Origin: Nocardioides sp. L-11A | GTDB lineage: Bacteria; Actinomycetota; Actinomycetes; Propionibacteriales; Nocardioidaceae | Direction: 5' to 3' | NCBI GenBank assembly: GCA_029961745.1 | Contig: CP124680.1 | Location: forward strand, 3,968,001 to 4,032,000 | DNA: 64,000 nucleotides | In this document: positions 6,364-15,609 of the stretch, one piece after another | How positions within the stretch are numbered: position 1 is the stretch's first letter | Layout of the letters: each line of letters begins with the position of its first letter | Notes under the pieces: generated by a model | Database searches by the model: none | Seen by the model: the letters and a program-made list of their open reading frames with translations, nothing else | What the model was told of the DNA's origin: nothing | Program-made: the position numbers and the translations under genes

Positions 6364-7905
6364 TCACCACTGGGCGACCACGACGGCCCGGCCGGCGCGC
6401 CCCTCGGCACCGGGCCGGACGTCCGCTGAGAGGACCGACCCGCCGAAGCGTCCGATCGACGCGAGGACGCCGTCGAGTGGAACAGGATACAAACCCTCGT
6501 CGGCCGCGCCCTCCCCCGTGGCGAACTCGGCATGCAGCCGGCCGCCGCCGCGCAGCGCCATCGCCGCGAACCGCAGCAGGCCCTCGCGGCCGCGCTCCGT
6601 GGTGGCGTCGAGGACGTGCCGCGCCAGCATGGCGCGCGGGCCCTCCTGGCGCGCGACCCGGGCGCCCTCGGCGAGGACCGAGCGGAGCTGGGTGAGGCTG
6701 ATCGTCCGGACGTCGAGCTGGGCCCCGTCGCGCCCGGCCCGACGCTCGGCCTTGCGCAGGGTCAGCGGCACGTAGTCGTAAGCGGTCGTCGGGAAGCCCT
6801 CCCGGGCCAGGGCGAGCGCGTCACTCCCCCGCCCGGCACCGACGTCGAGGACGTGGGTGCCCGGCGCGGCGGCGGCGGCGAGCTGGCGGGCCAGGGTCGA
6901 GGCCGGTCGGTCGACCGGGCCCTTGCGGTGGTCCCGGTTGGTCTGCCAGTCCCGGCGGTACGGCGAGAGGCCGCGGAACCAGTTGTCGAGCCGGGCCTTG
7001 GTCTCGGCCGAGGTCTCGAACTTGAAGGCCGGGTCGGGCACCCGCCAGTGCGGGCCGTACATCGCCTCGAGCAGCCGCTCGGGCTCCGCGGGGGCCGGGA
7101 ACTCGTGCCCCGCGAGGGTGACCGTGGACAGCGGGAAGATCCACTCCTCACGGAACTCCACACCCACCTCGCCCATCAGGTAGAGCCTGCCGTCGCCGGC
7201 GAAGAAGCCGCCGAAGAGGTCCAGCCCGCGCACCGAGCCGTCGCTCTCCTCGACGTCGATCCGGAACGCGCCGCCGCTGTAGCGGAAGGTCGCCATCCCC
7301 CGTCCGGCGAGGGCCCGCTGGAGCCGGAAGGACTCGCGTACGACGTCGACAGGCGAGTCGTGACGGGAGACGTAGCCGAGGTCGGCGTCGGAGTCGTGAC
7401 CGAGGAAGTCCTGCTCACGGACCGCGCCGAGCAGGGTGCCGTACGCCGGGAAGGCAGCGACCCCCTCATCCTCGAGGATCGCGATCACTCGGTGCATCGC
7501 GTCGAGCAGCGGCTCGAGCTGATCGCCGCTGCGGACCGAGAACTCCGGGTGGAAGCGGCCGGACTTGTCGAGTGCGATCGGCAGGCCCTGCTTGTTGACG
7601 AACGCGACCCGCTCCGCCCCCGACCCGAAGGCCGTCTCCGCGTCGTGCAGCACCGTGCCCGCGACGTGGTCGCGGATGCTGAGCCGGGTCGGACCGTCGA
7701 GGAAGCGGAGCATCCGCTCGGGCCATGCGACCCGGCGCTCATCGGGTCGGTCCGGGGCCGCCTCGTCGGTGTCGCGCAGGGACCAGAAGGACCAGATCCG
7801 GCGGTCGTCGAAGAGGACGTCGAGCGCGCGGTCCTCCTGGACGCCGGAGAGGCCGAGGCCCTCCTCGTCGACGGCCGTGACGGCCAGCACCGGCGCATTG
7901 CTCAT
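6364..7905 (-). CDS. LicD-like transferase fused to a class I SAM methyltransferase
   Basis: A 513-aa two-domain protein. Residues about 130-300 match the LicD/fukutin nucleotidyltransferase fold: AYGTLLGAVREQDFLGHDSDADLG, with the acidic residues near 171-175, and a later RGLDLFGGFF. Such enzymes move phosphocholine or similar phospho-groups onto sugars. Residues about 335-513 are a Rossmann methyltransferase, with THVLDVGAGRGSDALALA (motif I near 352-360). The first 125 residues are unassigned. The fusion suggests that a phospho-substituent is added and a group methylated on the same glycan. The gene lies between the glycosyltransferase and the coiled-coil/sulfotransferase genes on the same strand. 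Confidence 0.8.
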   Translation of the reverse strand: MSNAPVLAVTAVDEEGLGLSGVQEDRALDVLFDDRRIWSFWSLRDTDEAAPDRPDERRVAWPERMLRFLDGPTRLSIRDHVAGTVLHDAETAFGSGAERVAFVNKQGLPIALDKSGRFHPEFSVRSGDQLEPLLDAMHRVIAILEDEGVAAFPAYGTLLGAVREQDFLGHDSDADLGYVSRHDSPVDVVRESFRLQRALAGRGMATFRYSGGAFRIDVEESDGSVRGLDLFGGFFAGDGRLYLMGEVGVEFREEWIFPLSTVTLAGHEFPAPAEPERLLEAMYGPHWRVPDPAFKFETSAETKARLDNWFRGLSPYRRDWQTNRDHRKGPVDRPASTLARQLAAAAAPGTHVLDVGAGRGSDALALAREGFPTTAYDYVPLTLRKAERRAGRDGAQLDVRTISLTQLRSVLAEGARVARQEGPRAMLARHVLDATTERGREGLLRFAAMALRGGGRLHAEFATGEGAADEGLYPVPLDGVLASIGRFGGSVLSADVRPGAEGRAGRAVVVAQW

Positions 7906-7965
7906 GGAGACCAGCCTGTCAGAAGGTGTTCGGTCGCCGCCATGCCAGGCCGGGAGCTACGCCGC

Positions 7966-8089
7966 CCGACCGCACGGCCGGCGGCGTGGCGGACGGCGGC
8001 GCAGCCGCATCGACCGACGCCCGCGGTCCGACCGCACGGCCGGCAGCGTGGCGGACGGCGGCGCAGCCGCATCGACCGAAGCCCGCGGT
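7966..8089. repeat. 62-bp tandem duplication between two glycan genes
   Basis: Two adjacent 62-bp copies, 7966-8027 and 8028-8089, differ at only about two positions, and a short third start follows. They fill the gap between the glycosyltransferase stop (8149) and the LicD-fusion start (7905). No gene is supported there. Confidence 0.85.
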
Positions 8090-8148
8090 CCGAGCGCAGC
8101 GAGGACCGGGCGGCGAGGTCGATATCCGACACGCTCGGCCCAGACAAC

Positions 8149-9129
8149 TCAGATCGCGTCGCGGAACTCGTCGGGGATCCGGACGTAGGGGGGCCGGACC
8201 AGCGCGTGGTGCTGCCCGGCGCCGGTGGCCCGCCACAGGTCGCCCTCGTTCTGCACGATCGCCGCGAGCTTCTTCGGGCCGGGCCGGAACCGGCCCAGTT
8301 CCCCCTGCGCCTCGGCCTGCTCGACCTGGGCCGCGGCGGTGCGCAGGGCCTCGACGATCTCGTCGGTGGGCCGGCTCCAGCTCGACTTCACGGCCCGTCC
8401 CTCGCCGACCGCCGCCTGATGGCGGTGCTCGGCGAGCAGCTCGAGCTGGCCGAGATCGGCGAACTTGAGATGGAACATGAACAGCTCGGGATCCGGCGCG
8501 AAGGGGTGCCGGATGCCGTGGGAGGCGTGGCCCCAGGGGGCGTCGACCCACTTGAGCGCCGGCTTGCACATGAGCGGCGTGAACCGGGCGAACGCGCGCT
8601 GCCGCAGCAGCGAGGGCGCGTCGAAGTCCAGGGCCGGCTCGACGCCGATCCGGTGGATCACGTTGTAGCCGAGCACACCCGCCACCTCGGTGCCCGCGCG
8701 GGCCGCGGCGAAATGACGCAGGGTGGCGTGCTGGGCCGGGTCCGCGACGACGAACTCGTCGGCGTCGGCGAGCAGCACCGCGTCGTAGGCGAAGAGCAGC
8801 GACGTCGCCAGTCCGCTGAGGATGCCCATCCGCGAGGGCTCGAAGGGGTACTTGTCGAGGTACGGCAGCCGCAGCACGGTGCAGGGCAGGTCGTCGGTCG
8901 AGCCGTCGACGCTGTGGTCGTCGATGACGAAGACGTCGTCGGGGCCGAGCTGGCGCCGGTAGTGCTCGACCCAGTGCCGCAGCACCGGGCCGCTGTCGCG
9001 ACTCATCGTGATCACCGCGACGCGCGGCAGCCCGTCGCTCGACGCGCGGGCGCCGGCCGGCGAGCCCGGCGGAGCGGCGGTGGCCGGCGCCGGCCCGGGC
9101 TCCGTCTCGCGACGGCCTCGCCACTTCAT
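8149..9129 (-). CDS. Glycosyltransferase, GT2/GT92-like
   Basis: A 326-aa protein. After a proline-rich start it reads VAVITMSRDSGPVLRHWVEHY, then VFVIDDHSVDGSTDD, then AYDAVLLADADEFVV, the order of a GT-A fold with the metal-binding DxD at DADE. Later SHGIRHPFAPDPELFMFHLKF contains His and Asp residues typical of GT92/DUF23-like enzymes. No membrane segment was seen, so it acts in the cytosol or at the inner membrane face. ATG at 9129 overlaps the stop of the upstream sulfotransferase (ATGA) and is preceded by GGGGAGCAGG, which fixes the start. Sugar donor and acceptor are unknown. Confidence 0.75.
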   Translation of the reverse strand: MKWRGRRETEPGPAPATAAPPGSPAGARASSDGLPRVAVITMSRDSGPVLRHWVEHYRRQLGPDDVFVIDDHSVDGSTDDLPCTVLRLPYLDKYPFEPSRMGILSGLATSLLFAYDAVLLADADEFVVADPAQHATLRHFAAARAGTEVAGVLGYNVIHRIGVEPALDFDAPSLLRQRAFARFTPLMCKPALKWVDAPWGHASHGIRHPFAPDPELFMFHLKFADLGQLELLAEHRHQAAVGEGRAVKSSWSRPTDEIVEALRTAAAQVEQAEAQGELGRFRPGPKKLAAIVQNEGDLWRATGAGQHHALVRPPYVRIPDEFRDAI

Positions 9130-10175
9130 TCCTGCTCCCCGTCGTCCTGGCCGGCCCGGACGCGTGCCCACCGGTCCAGTGCGATGCCGAGCGCGTCGAC
9201 GGCGGCCTTCAGCACGTCCTCGGTCGGCAGGTCGGCGGGCTGGAGTCCCGGCACCGGACGCGGGCGGAGGTCGTCGAGGTCGCCGACGACGCGGTGCCTG
9301 CCCTTGCGGAGCCGGGTCACCTGCTCCTCGCCCTGGGCACGGGCCCACGGGTCGTCGTACCCGAGCCGCTGGCCGCCGCCCGTGCGCAGCGAGAGGCCGC
9401 GCTTGGCCAGCTGGTGCTTGACCTGCCGGTCGTAGTAGGCCGGCAGGTCGCCCTGGCCGTCGGGACGGAGGTGCCGGTTGAGCTCGAGCAGCAGCAGGGC
9501 GCTGGGCAGGTCGATGCTCGGGTTGCTGCGGACGTCGAGCCCGATGCCGTCGGGGCTGATGTCGAGAACCTCGGCGAACCGGCGCCACAGCAGGTCGCCC
9601 GGCGCGCCCGCGGGCGGCACGGTGACCAGGCTGACGGCCCCCCTGCGCAGGCCCTTGGCCCAGCGGGCGGCGATCGCCGGCACGTCCTGGTGCCGCCAGA
9701 ACCGGTTCGCCACGGCGGACTCGGCCCTGCGGTCGCCGAGCGCGGCCACGAAATCGGGCCACGCGGTCGTCCCGCCGTTCTGCACCGACTCCAGCCACAT
9801 CGCGGGCACGTTGCGACCGAGGTCGCGGCAGGTGACGACCGCCTCGACCCGGCTCTCCGGGAACGTCTTGCGGATCCGCTGGATCTGCCCCTCGTCGCGC
9901 GGCGCGAGGTATTCCATGGACACCACGGCCGTGCCCGGCCAGGCCCGGATCTCGTCGACCAGCTGCTGCCAGGGACCGTCGGCCGGCATCGGCGGCTGGC
10001 CGGGGCCGCCGTGGGCGATCACCTCCTTGACCGCCCGCACCTGCCGACGCCACCGGCGCCCGGGGAAGAGCACTCCCCGCTCGGCCAGCGGTGCCCTGTT
10101 CTCACCGAGCACGTTCTGCAGGAAGCTGGTCCCCGACTTCATGGTGCCGACGTGCAGCACCACCCGTTGCGCCAT
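9126..10175 (-). CDS. Sulfotransferase-family protein (second paralogue)
   Basis: A 349-aa protein starting QRVVLHVGTMKSGTSFLQNVL. GTMKSGTS (residues 10-17) is the PAPS 5'-phosphosulfate loop, and RVEAVVTCRDLGRNVPAMW around residue 115 fits the 3'-phosphate segment. It shares overall layout with the sulfotransferase at 5017-6102 but is clearly diverged, so the two may modify different positions or acceptors. It is first in the minus-strand glycan cluster and translationally coupled to the glycosyltransferase. Confidence 0.8.
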   Translation of the reverse strand: MAQRVVLHVGTMKSGTSFLQNVLGENRAPLAERGVLFPGRRWRRQVRAVKEVIAHGGPGQPPMPADGPWQQLVDEIRAWPGTAVVSMEYLAPRDEGQIQRIRKTFPESRVEAVVTCRDLGRNVPAMWLESVQNGGTTAWPDFVAALGDRRAESAVANRFWRHQDVPAIAARWAKGLRRGAVSLVTVPPAGAPGDLLWRRFAEVLDISPDGIGLDVRSNPSIDLPSALLLLELNRHLRPDGQGDLPAYYDRQVKHQLAKRGLSLRTGGGQRLGYDDPWARAQGEEQVTRLRKGRHRVVGDLDDLRPRPVPGLQPADLPTEDVLKAAVDALGIALDRWARVRAGQDDGEQE

Positions 10176-10292
10176 GAGGTCGCCTCTCCCCTTCCTCGGT
10201 GGAGGTCCTTGGTCGTTCAGCGCGCGCGCCGGCGCCTTGTCATCGCAGGCGTTGAGCGTCGCTCGCGTGCACGATCCCCGGGAATCAATCGT

Positions 10293-11699
10293 CTAGGAGA
10301 GCTCGGCCTCGAGGTCGTGGAAGGGGTAGTCCTTCGGGCTGAGGTACTCGGTGCCCGGCTTGATCCGGACCTTCGGGTCGGGGTCGGCCGAGTTGACGTA
10401 GTTGGCGAGCGTGCGCGGCGCGGCGTTGTAGATCATGTCCACCCAGCCGGCGTACTTCGAGGCCATCGCGGCGTCGTCCCAGAAGATGATGTCGTGCTCG
10501 TCGGAGAACCAGCCGAGCTGGGTCCAGTTCTCGCTGCTGGACAGCACCGCGCTCGCGCCCGGGTTGCCGTCGAGGTTGCCCTCGACGGAGAGACCCTTGA
10601 GGTGGACGTAGCGGTCCTTGAACTTGTTGGCCGTCGCGCCGGTGATGTAGACCATCTGCTTCGCGGGGACCGGAGCGAGGATGCTGCGGATGTTGCCCGA
10701 CATCATCATGAAGACGACGCGGACGTCGCAGCCCTGGAAGTGCAGCTCGCGCACCTTGCGCGCGATCCGAGCACCGCGCTCGTCACCCCACACGGCGTTG
10801 GCGACGCGCACCTTGGTGCGGCCGTTGGCCGTGTTGGCGCCGTTGCACTGCACCTTGTTGAGGATCCGCAGCGGGGGGTCGACCTGGTCGCGGTGGGGGG
10901 CGAACATCGTGGTGATGTTGGCGCCGGGGATGGTCGTGCTGGGGACGGTGAACTGCAGGGCCGGGAAGTTCTTGTCCTTCTTGGCCTGGTTCCACATCGT
11001 CATCCAGCCGTCGTAGAGCGCCTGGTTCTCGGTGGTCGTGGTCCAGTCGTTGAACTGCTGGACGGCCGCGGCGCCGGTGAAGTTGCCGGAACCCTGCATC
11101 ACGATCCAGTTGGTGGCGCCGGACCTGCTGACCAGCATCATCTTGTTGTGCATCGCGCCGCCCTTGCCCCGGCAGGTGGCGCTGCAGGTGCGGATCCAGC
11201 TGCGCAGCTCCTTGGGCCGGTCGGCGTTGCCCTTCTTCAGCGCGCGCAGGAGCACGCCGTAGGAGCGGTGCATCCCCTGCTCGCGGGCCAGGCCGCGGGC
11301 CATGATGACCTGCACCGACACGCCACGCTTGTGGGCCGCGATCACCCTGCTCGCGAGGTACGGCGAGTCGAAGTTCCACGTCATGATGCGGACCGTCTGG
11401 CCCGCCTCGACGTTCTTCAGCGTCTTGACGATCTTGCGGTGGATCGCGGCGCGCTTGCTCTTGCGGAACGGGTGGTTGAACGTGATGCCGGGCTTGACGA
11501 CGAACTCCGGGTTGGGCTTGGTGCGCGCCGCGGGCGCCGCCGGCGCGTCCTCGGCCGCGGCAGCGGGCGCGACCGGTGCGGCGTCGGCCCGGGTCACCCC
11601 GGCCTGTCCGGCGACCAGCAGCCCGACCGCGAGGAGCAGGGCGGCCACGGCCGCCACCGCCCGGGTCCGTGCCGACCGGGTCCCCCACACATTCGCCAC
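10293..11699 (-). CDS. Exported phospholipase D-like protein
   Basis: A 468-aa protein with a Sec-type signal peptide (hydrophobic core about residues 12-26, Ala-rich cleavage region). It has two phospholipase D-like halves: MHNKMMLVSRSG (HxK) followed by GSGNFTG, and YVHLKGLSVEGN (HxK) followed by LSSSENWT. Both catalytic His/Lys pairs are present, so activity is likely. Substrates may be phospholipids, teichoic polymers or nucleic acids. GTG at 11699 is preferred because AGGAGTCAGG sits ahead of it; an ATG at 11723 is the longer alternative. It is separated from the sulfotransferase by 117 bp in which nothing was recognised. Confidence 0.8.
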   Translation of the reverse strand: MANVWGTRSARTRAVAAVAALLLAVGLLVAGQAGVTRADAAPVAPAAAAEDAPAAPAARTKPNPEFVVKPGITFNHPFRKSKRAAIHRKIVKTLKNVEAGQTVRIMTWNFDSPYLASRVIAAHKRGVSVQVIMARGLAREQGMHRSYGVLLRALKKGNADRPKELRSWIRTCSATCRGKGGAMHNKMMLVSRSGATNWIVMQGSGNFTGAAAVQQFNDWTTTTENQALYDGWMTMWNQAKKDKNFPALQFTVPSTTIPGANITTMFAPHRDQVDPPLRILNKVQCNGANTANGRTKVRVANAVWGDERGARIARKVRELHFQGCDVRVVFMMMSGNIRSILAPVPAKQMVYITGATANKFKDRYVHLKGLSVEGNLDGNPGASAVLSSSENWTQLGWFSDEHDIIFWDDAAMASKYAGWVDMIYNAAPRTLANYVNSADPDPKVRIKPGTEYLSPKDYPFHDLEAELS

Positions 11700-11838
11700 G
11701 TCCCTGACTCCTAGCCACTCCACCCGAGATCCGATCGGGCTCCGAACGAGCGCTCCCGGGGGGAACAGACGACTCTCGACCCTTTGACCCGGGCACTATA
11801 CCCGCCTGGGCACGCCGAAAACCGGTGGGACGACGCGG

Positions 11839-12954
11839 CTACTCCGGCGTGCCGGAGCCCTCCTGGGCGGGCTGCTCGTCCCCGCCCTTCTTGGACTTCT
11901 TGGACGCGGCGCCGTCGCTGCACTTCTCCGTCTTGATCCCGCCGAGGGTGAAGACCGAGCGGACCGGCAGGTGGTCGGACCCGCCCTCGGGCAGGACCGC
12001 GGAGCTGGTGGCGGTGAGGTCGGGACCGCCGTAGAGGAGGTAGTCGATGCGGGTGCGCGGCCGGCTCGCCGGGTGGGTCGGCCCGCTGCCGCTGCCGGCG
12101 TCGACGAAGCTGTCGCTGAGCCGCGAGGTGAGGATCCGCTCCGGCCCGGAGCCCGGCCAGGTGTTCATGTCGCCGCCGAGGAGCTTGGGCCGCGGGTCGG
12201 CGGCCAGCATGCTGGAGATCCGGCTGGCCTGCTGGGTGCGGATGTTGGCCGAGGTGTTGTCGAGGTGGGTGCTGTAGAGGCTGACCTCGACGCCCTCGAC
12301 GTCGATCACGGCGTGCAGCAGGCCCCGCGGCTGCGCGCGACCGATATTGGGCAGGGGGGTGTTCACCGACGACACGATCGGGTACTTCGAGACGATCGCG
12401 GTGCCGTAGAGGCCGTCGCCGAAGGTCACATTGCGGCCGAACGCGGAGTTCCACCCGCCGAGGCGCTCGGCGAACCACGCGGCCTGGTCGACACTCCCGG
12501 TGCTGCGGCGCCGGTTGTCGACCTCCTGGAGCAGGATGATCTCGGCGCCGGAGCGCTGCATCACGCCGAGCAGGCGCTCGAGGCTGCCCGCCCGGGCCGA
12601 CTTGATGTTGTAGGCGAGCGCGGTGACCTCCGTGGTGCCGATCAGCGCCTGGCACACGAGCTGGGCGGACTGCCGCTCGGCCTCCATCGCCAGCGGCGGG
12701 ACCAGGACCTCGCCGCCCTCGGGCACGACCGGGGCGGCGGCCGCCGGCGGGGGGATCGCTGCCGCGGGGACCCGGCGGCCCTCGTCGACCACGGGTGCGT
12801 CGGGGCTGTCCGGCGGGAAGATCAGCGAGAAGCTGAGCCCGGCCACGACGACCACCACGGCCACCAGCGTCACGATCACGTCGAGGGAGGAGACGGCCGA
12901 GCCCGGGCGCTTGCCCGCGCGCACGCCGCGCCGCTTCTCCTCCTGCTCCTCCAC
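11839..12954 (-). CDS. Membrane-anchored or exported EEP-family phosphodiesterase
   Basis: A 371-aa protein with a cytosolic charged start, one hydrophobic helix (about residues 24-46), a Pro/Ala linker and an EEP domain. The domain shows ALAYNIKSA, IILLQEVD (metal ligand Glu), SLYSTHLDN, GGDMNTWP and GGSDHLPV, the complete catalytic set. The C terminus is Lys/Ser-rich. Its likely role is extracellular hydrolysis of nucleic acid or a phosphodiester. The GTG at 12954 has no ribosome-binding site but lies 7 nt after a TACCAT -10 box, so it is probably a leaderless mRNA. It is divergent from the FGE gene at 13023. Confidence 0.75.
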   Translation of the reverse strand: MEEQEEKRRGVRAGKRPGSAVSSLDVIVTLVAVVVVVAGLSFSLIFPPDSPDAPVVDEGRRVPAAAIPPPAAAAPVVPEGGEVLVPPLAMEAERQSAQLVCQALIGTTEVTALAYNIKSARAGSLERLLGVMQRSGAEIILLQEVDNRRRSTGSVDQAAWFAERLGGWNSAFGRNVTFGDGLYGTAIVSKYPIVSSVNTPLPNIGRAQPRGLLHAVIDVEGVEVSLYSTHLDNTSANIRTQQASRISSMLAADPRPKLLGGDMNTWPGSGPERILTSRLSDSFVDAGSGSGPTHPASRPRTRIDYLLYGGPDLTATSSAVLPEGGSDHLPVRSVFTLGGIKTEKCSDGAASKKSKKGGDEQPAQEGSGTPE

Positions 12955-12967
12955 GTCCGGAATGGTA
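12955..12967 (-). promoter_or_regulatory. -10 box of a probable leaderless transcript
   Basis: TACCAT (12967-12962, minus strand) fits TANNNT and is 7 nt from the GTG at 12954. This is the spacing expected if transcription starts at the start codon, and no ribosome-binding site is visible. Confidence 0.45.
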
Positions 12968-13022
12968 AACGACTCCCCCACCTCGCCGGGCCGCAACGCA
13001 TGCTGGGGCAGACTGGTCGGCG

Positions 13023-14033
13023 ATGTCCGATCAGCGTCCCTGTTGTGTCCCTGCCGGCCCCCGGTCCACCGCGGGCGCCGGGGACGACACCGCGGCGGGC
13101 CTCCCGGCACCGGGACCGCGCGGCACCGACTCCACGGAGCTGGCGCCGATCCCGGCCGGCCGGGCCGCCCTCGGCGACCACTTCGGGGACGGCTACGCGG
13201 GCGACGGGGAGGGGCCGGTGCACGAGGTCGAGGTGTCCGCCTTCCGGTTGGGCACGACCACCGTGACCAACCGCGCGTTCGCCGCCTTCGCCGACGCGAC
13301 GGGGCACCGCACCACGGCGGAGGCGGAGGGCTACTCCGCCGTCTTCCACACCGACGTCGCGGCGACGGTCGCCGACGTGCTGGGCCGATCCCCCGCGACC
13401 CCGTGGTGGGTCGGCGTGCGTGGGGCCGACTGGCGGCACCCCGAGGGTCCCCGCTCCGACCTCGACGGCCGAGACGAGCACCCCGTGGTGCACGTCTCCC
13501 ACGACGACGCCCTCGCCTTCGCCCGGTGGGCGGGCCGGCGGCTGCCCACGGAGGCCGAGTGGGAGTACGCCGCCCGGGGCGGCCTGTCCGGGCGCCGCTA
13601 CCCCTGGGGCGACGACCTGATGGCCGACGGCGCCGGCTGGCGGTGCAACATCTTCCAGGGCAGCTTCCCGGCCACCAACACCGTCGAGGACGGCTGGACG
13701 ACGACGGCCCCCGTGACGGCGTACTCCCCCAACGGGTACGGCCTGCACCAGATGGTCGGCAACGTGTGGGAATGGTGCGCCGACTGGTTCGACGCCGCGG
13801 CCTACCAGGGCCGGGCGCGGCGCGATCCGCGCGGCCCGGCCTCTGGTACCGTCCGCGTGATGCGCGGGGGGTCCTTCCTGTGCCACGACTCGTACTGCAA
13901 CCGGTACCGGGTCGCCGCCCGATCGGCGGCACCGCCGGACTCCTCCGCCTCCAATCTCGGCTTCCGTTGCGCTGCCGACACCCCGATCGACGCCCCCAAC
14001 GACGTCCCCGTCACGAAGGAGATCGACGCGTGA
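13023..14033 (+). CDS. Formylglycine-generating enzyme (sulfatase maturase)
   Basis: A 336-aa FGE-sulfatase domain protein. It converts the Cys of a CxPxR sulfatase motif to formylglycine using copper and oxygen. Visible family signatures are IPAGRAALGD, PVVHVSHDDALAFARW, RRLPTEAEWEYAARGG, YPWGDD, MVGNVWEWCADWF and, near the C terminus, GGSFLCHDSYCNRYR. Cys287 and Cys292 in this last block match the catalytic cysteine pair. The frame overlaps the following sulfatase by 4 bp (GTGA), and that sulfatase carries CVPAR, so enzyme and substrate are encoded together. The start is short of a ribosome-binding site and may be leaderless. Confidence 0.92.
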   Translation: MSDQRPCCVPAGPRSTAGAGDDTAAGLPAPGPRGTDSTELAPIPAGRAALGDHFGDGYAGDGEGPVHEVEVSAFRLGTTTVTNRAFAAFADATGHRTTAEAEGYSAVFHTDVAATVADVLGRSPATPWWVGVRGADWRHPEGPRSDLDGRDEHPVVHVSHDDALAFARWAGRRLPTEAEWEYAARGGLSGRRYPWGDDLMADGAGWRCNIFQGSFPATNTVEDGWTTTAPVTAYSPNGYGLHQMVGNVWEWCADWFDAAAYQGRARRDPRGPASGTVRVMRGGSFLCHDSYCNRYRVAARSAAPPDSSASNLGFRCAADTPIDAPNDVPVTKEIDA

Positions 14034-15583
14034 GTCGCCCCGGCCGCCTCCGTCTGGCCACCGCCGCCGTCCTGAGCGCGAGCGTGCTCGCCGCCTGCTC
14101 GGGCGGGGGCGACGGTGCCTCCACCGAACGCCCGCCGGTGGTGAAGTACCAGCCTCCGGGCGAGCAGACGGATGTCGCGGCGCCGACGAAGGACGACACC
14201 GTGCTCGGGCCCGACGCGACGCCGGCTCCGGTGGCCTCGCCGGACCGGCCCAACCTGCTGATGATCACCATGGACGACGCGGCGCTGAAGGACATCGCGT
14301 TCATGCCGCACCTCCAGGAGGTCGTCGCCGACCAGGGCGTCACGATCGCGAACGGGCTCGCGCCGACCCCGATCTGCGTGCCGGCCCGCGCCTCCCTGCT
14401 GACCGGGCAGTACGCCCACAACCACGGCGCGGTCACGGTCGGCGGCGAGGGCGGCGGCTACCCGGCGTTCGAGGACGCCGACACGCTGCCGGTCAGCCTG
14501 CAGGACGCCGGCTACGACACGATGATGGTCGGCAAGTACCTCAACGGCTACACCCGGCACGAGGTCGACCACGAGCCCCCGGGCTGGACCGTGTGGCGGC
14601 CGACCGTCGACTTCGCCACCTACGACTTCGAGCACCCGCAACTGCTCGTCGACGGCGCGATCAAGCGCTACGACACCTACTCCACGACGCTCCTCAGCGA
14701 CCAGTCCAACGACCTGATCGAGAAGCAGGCCGACAGCGACGACCCGTGGTACCTCTGGGTCAACTACGTCGCCCCGCATCACGGCAGCCCGATCGAGGAC
14801 GACGATCCCGAGGGCATCTCGACCACGGTCCCGGCCAAGGAGGACCGCAACACCTTCGAGGACCTCGACCTCGACACGACCCCCGAGATGTTCGAGGAGG
14901 ACCCCAGCGACAAGGCGCTGATCCGGGCCGCCCGACAGAAGAGCTCGAAGGAGCGCCGGGCCGGGCTGCGCGAGGAGCGCCAGCAGCGGGTCGAGGCGCT
15001 GCAGGCCGTCGACCGGGCGATCGCCCGCACCGTCGAGACACTCGAGGAGACCGGCCAGCTCGCCAACACCTACGTCGTGGTCACCTCCGACAACGGGTTC
15101 ATGACCGGCGAGCACAACCTCAACGGCAAGCTCTGGTACTTCCGCGACAGCATCGGCATCCCCATGCTCATCCGGGGCCCGGGCCTGCCCGCCGGCACCA
15201 CCACGCAGGCCCCGGTCACCAACGCCGACTGGGCACCGACCTTCGCCGCGCTCGCCGGCACCACCCTCGACCGGGACGCCGACGGCGTCGACGTGATGCC
15301 CTGGCTCGACAGCGACGCCACGCGCCGCGTCGTCCCCATCGCCGGTTGGCCGGTCAAGGGCGGGCTCGAGCCGCTCTACACCGGTGTCATCGTCGGACCG
15401 TGGACCTATGTCCGCGGCCGCAAGGGGCGCGGCGAGATGTACTACACGAAGAACGACCCGTTCCAGCTCTCCAACCTGTATCGCGACCCTCGCTACCGGG
15501 CCATGCGCAAGGAGCTGCGCGGGCTGTGGCTGGAGACCCGGGACTGCGCGGGCGCGACGTGCCCGCGGACGTTCATGAAGTAG
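14030..15583 (+). CDS. Sulfatase lipoprotein
   Basis: A 517-aa alkaline-phosphatase-fold sulfatase. A lipoprotein signal ends in LAAC with lipidated Cys23, so it is anchored outside the membrane. The active-site segment is ICVPARASLLTGQ, the canonical CxPxR with Cys116 as the formylglycine precursor. Metal-binding residues are visible in LLMITMDDAA, VAPHH and TSDNGFMTGEHN. It removes sulfate from an extracellular ester, possibly a glycan. GTG at 14030 overlaps the FGE stop. Folding before export matters because FGE in the cytosol must act on the unfolded chain. Substrate specificity cannot be read. Confidence 0.9.
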   Translation: MSRPGRLRLATAAVLSASVLAACSGGGDGASTERPPVVKYQPPGEQTDVAAPTKDDTVLGPDATPAPVASPDRPNLLMITMDDAALKDIAFMPHLQEVVADQGVTIANGLAPTPICVPARASLLTGQYAHNHGAVTVGGEGGGYPAFEDADTLPVSLQDAGYDTMMVGKYLNGYTRHEVDHEPPGWTVWRPTVDFATYDFEHPQLLVDGAIKRYDTYSTTLLSDQSNDLIEKQADSDDPWYLWVNYVAPHHGSPIEDDDPEGISTTVPAKEDRNTFEDLDLDTTPEMFEEDPSDKALIRAARQKSSKERRAGLREERQQRVEALQAVDRAIARTVETLEETGQLANTYVVVTSDNGFMTGEHNLNGKLWYFRDSIGIPMLIRGPGLPAGTTTQAPVTNADWAPTFAALAGTTLDRDADGVDVMPWLDSDATRRVVPIAGWPVKGGLEPLYTGVIVGPWTYVRGRKGRGEMYYTKNDPFQLSNLYRDPRYRAMRKELRGLWLETRDCAGATCPRTFMK

Positions 15584-15609
15584 CCGCGCGGGCCGGTAGC
15601 GTTCGTGCC

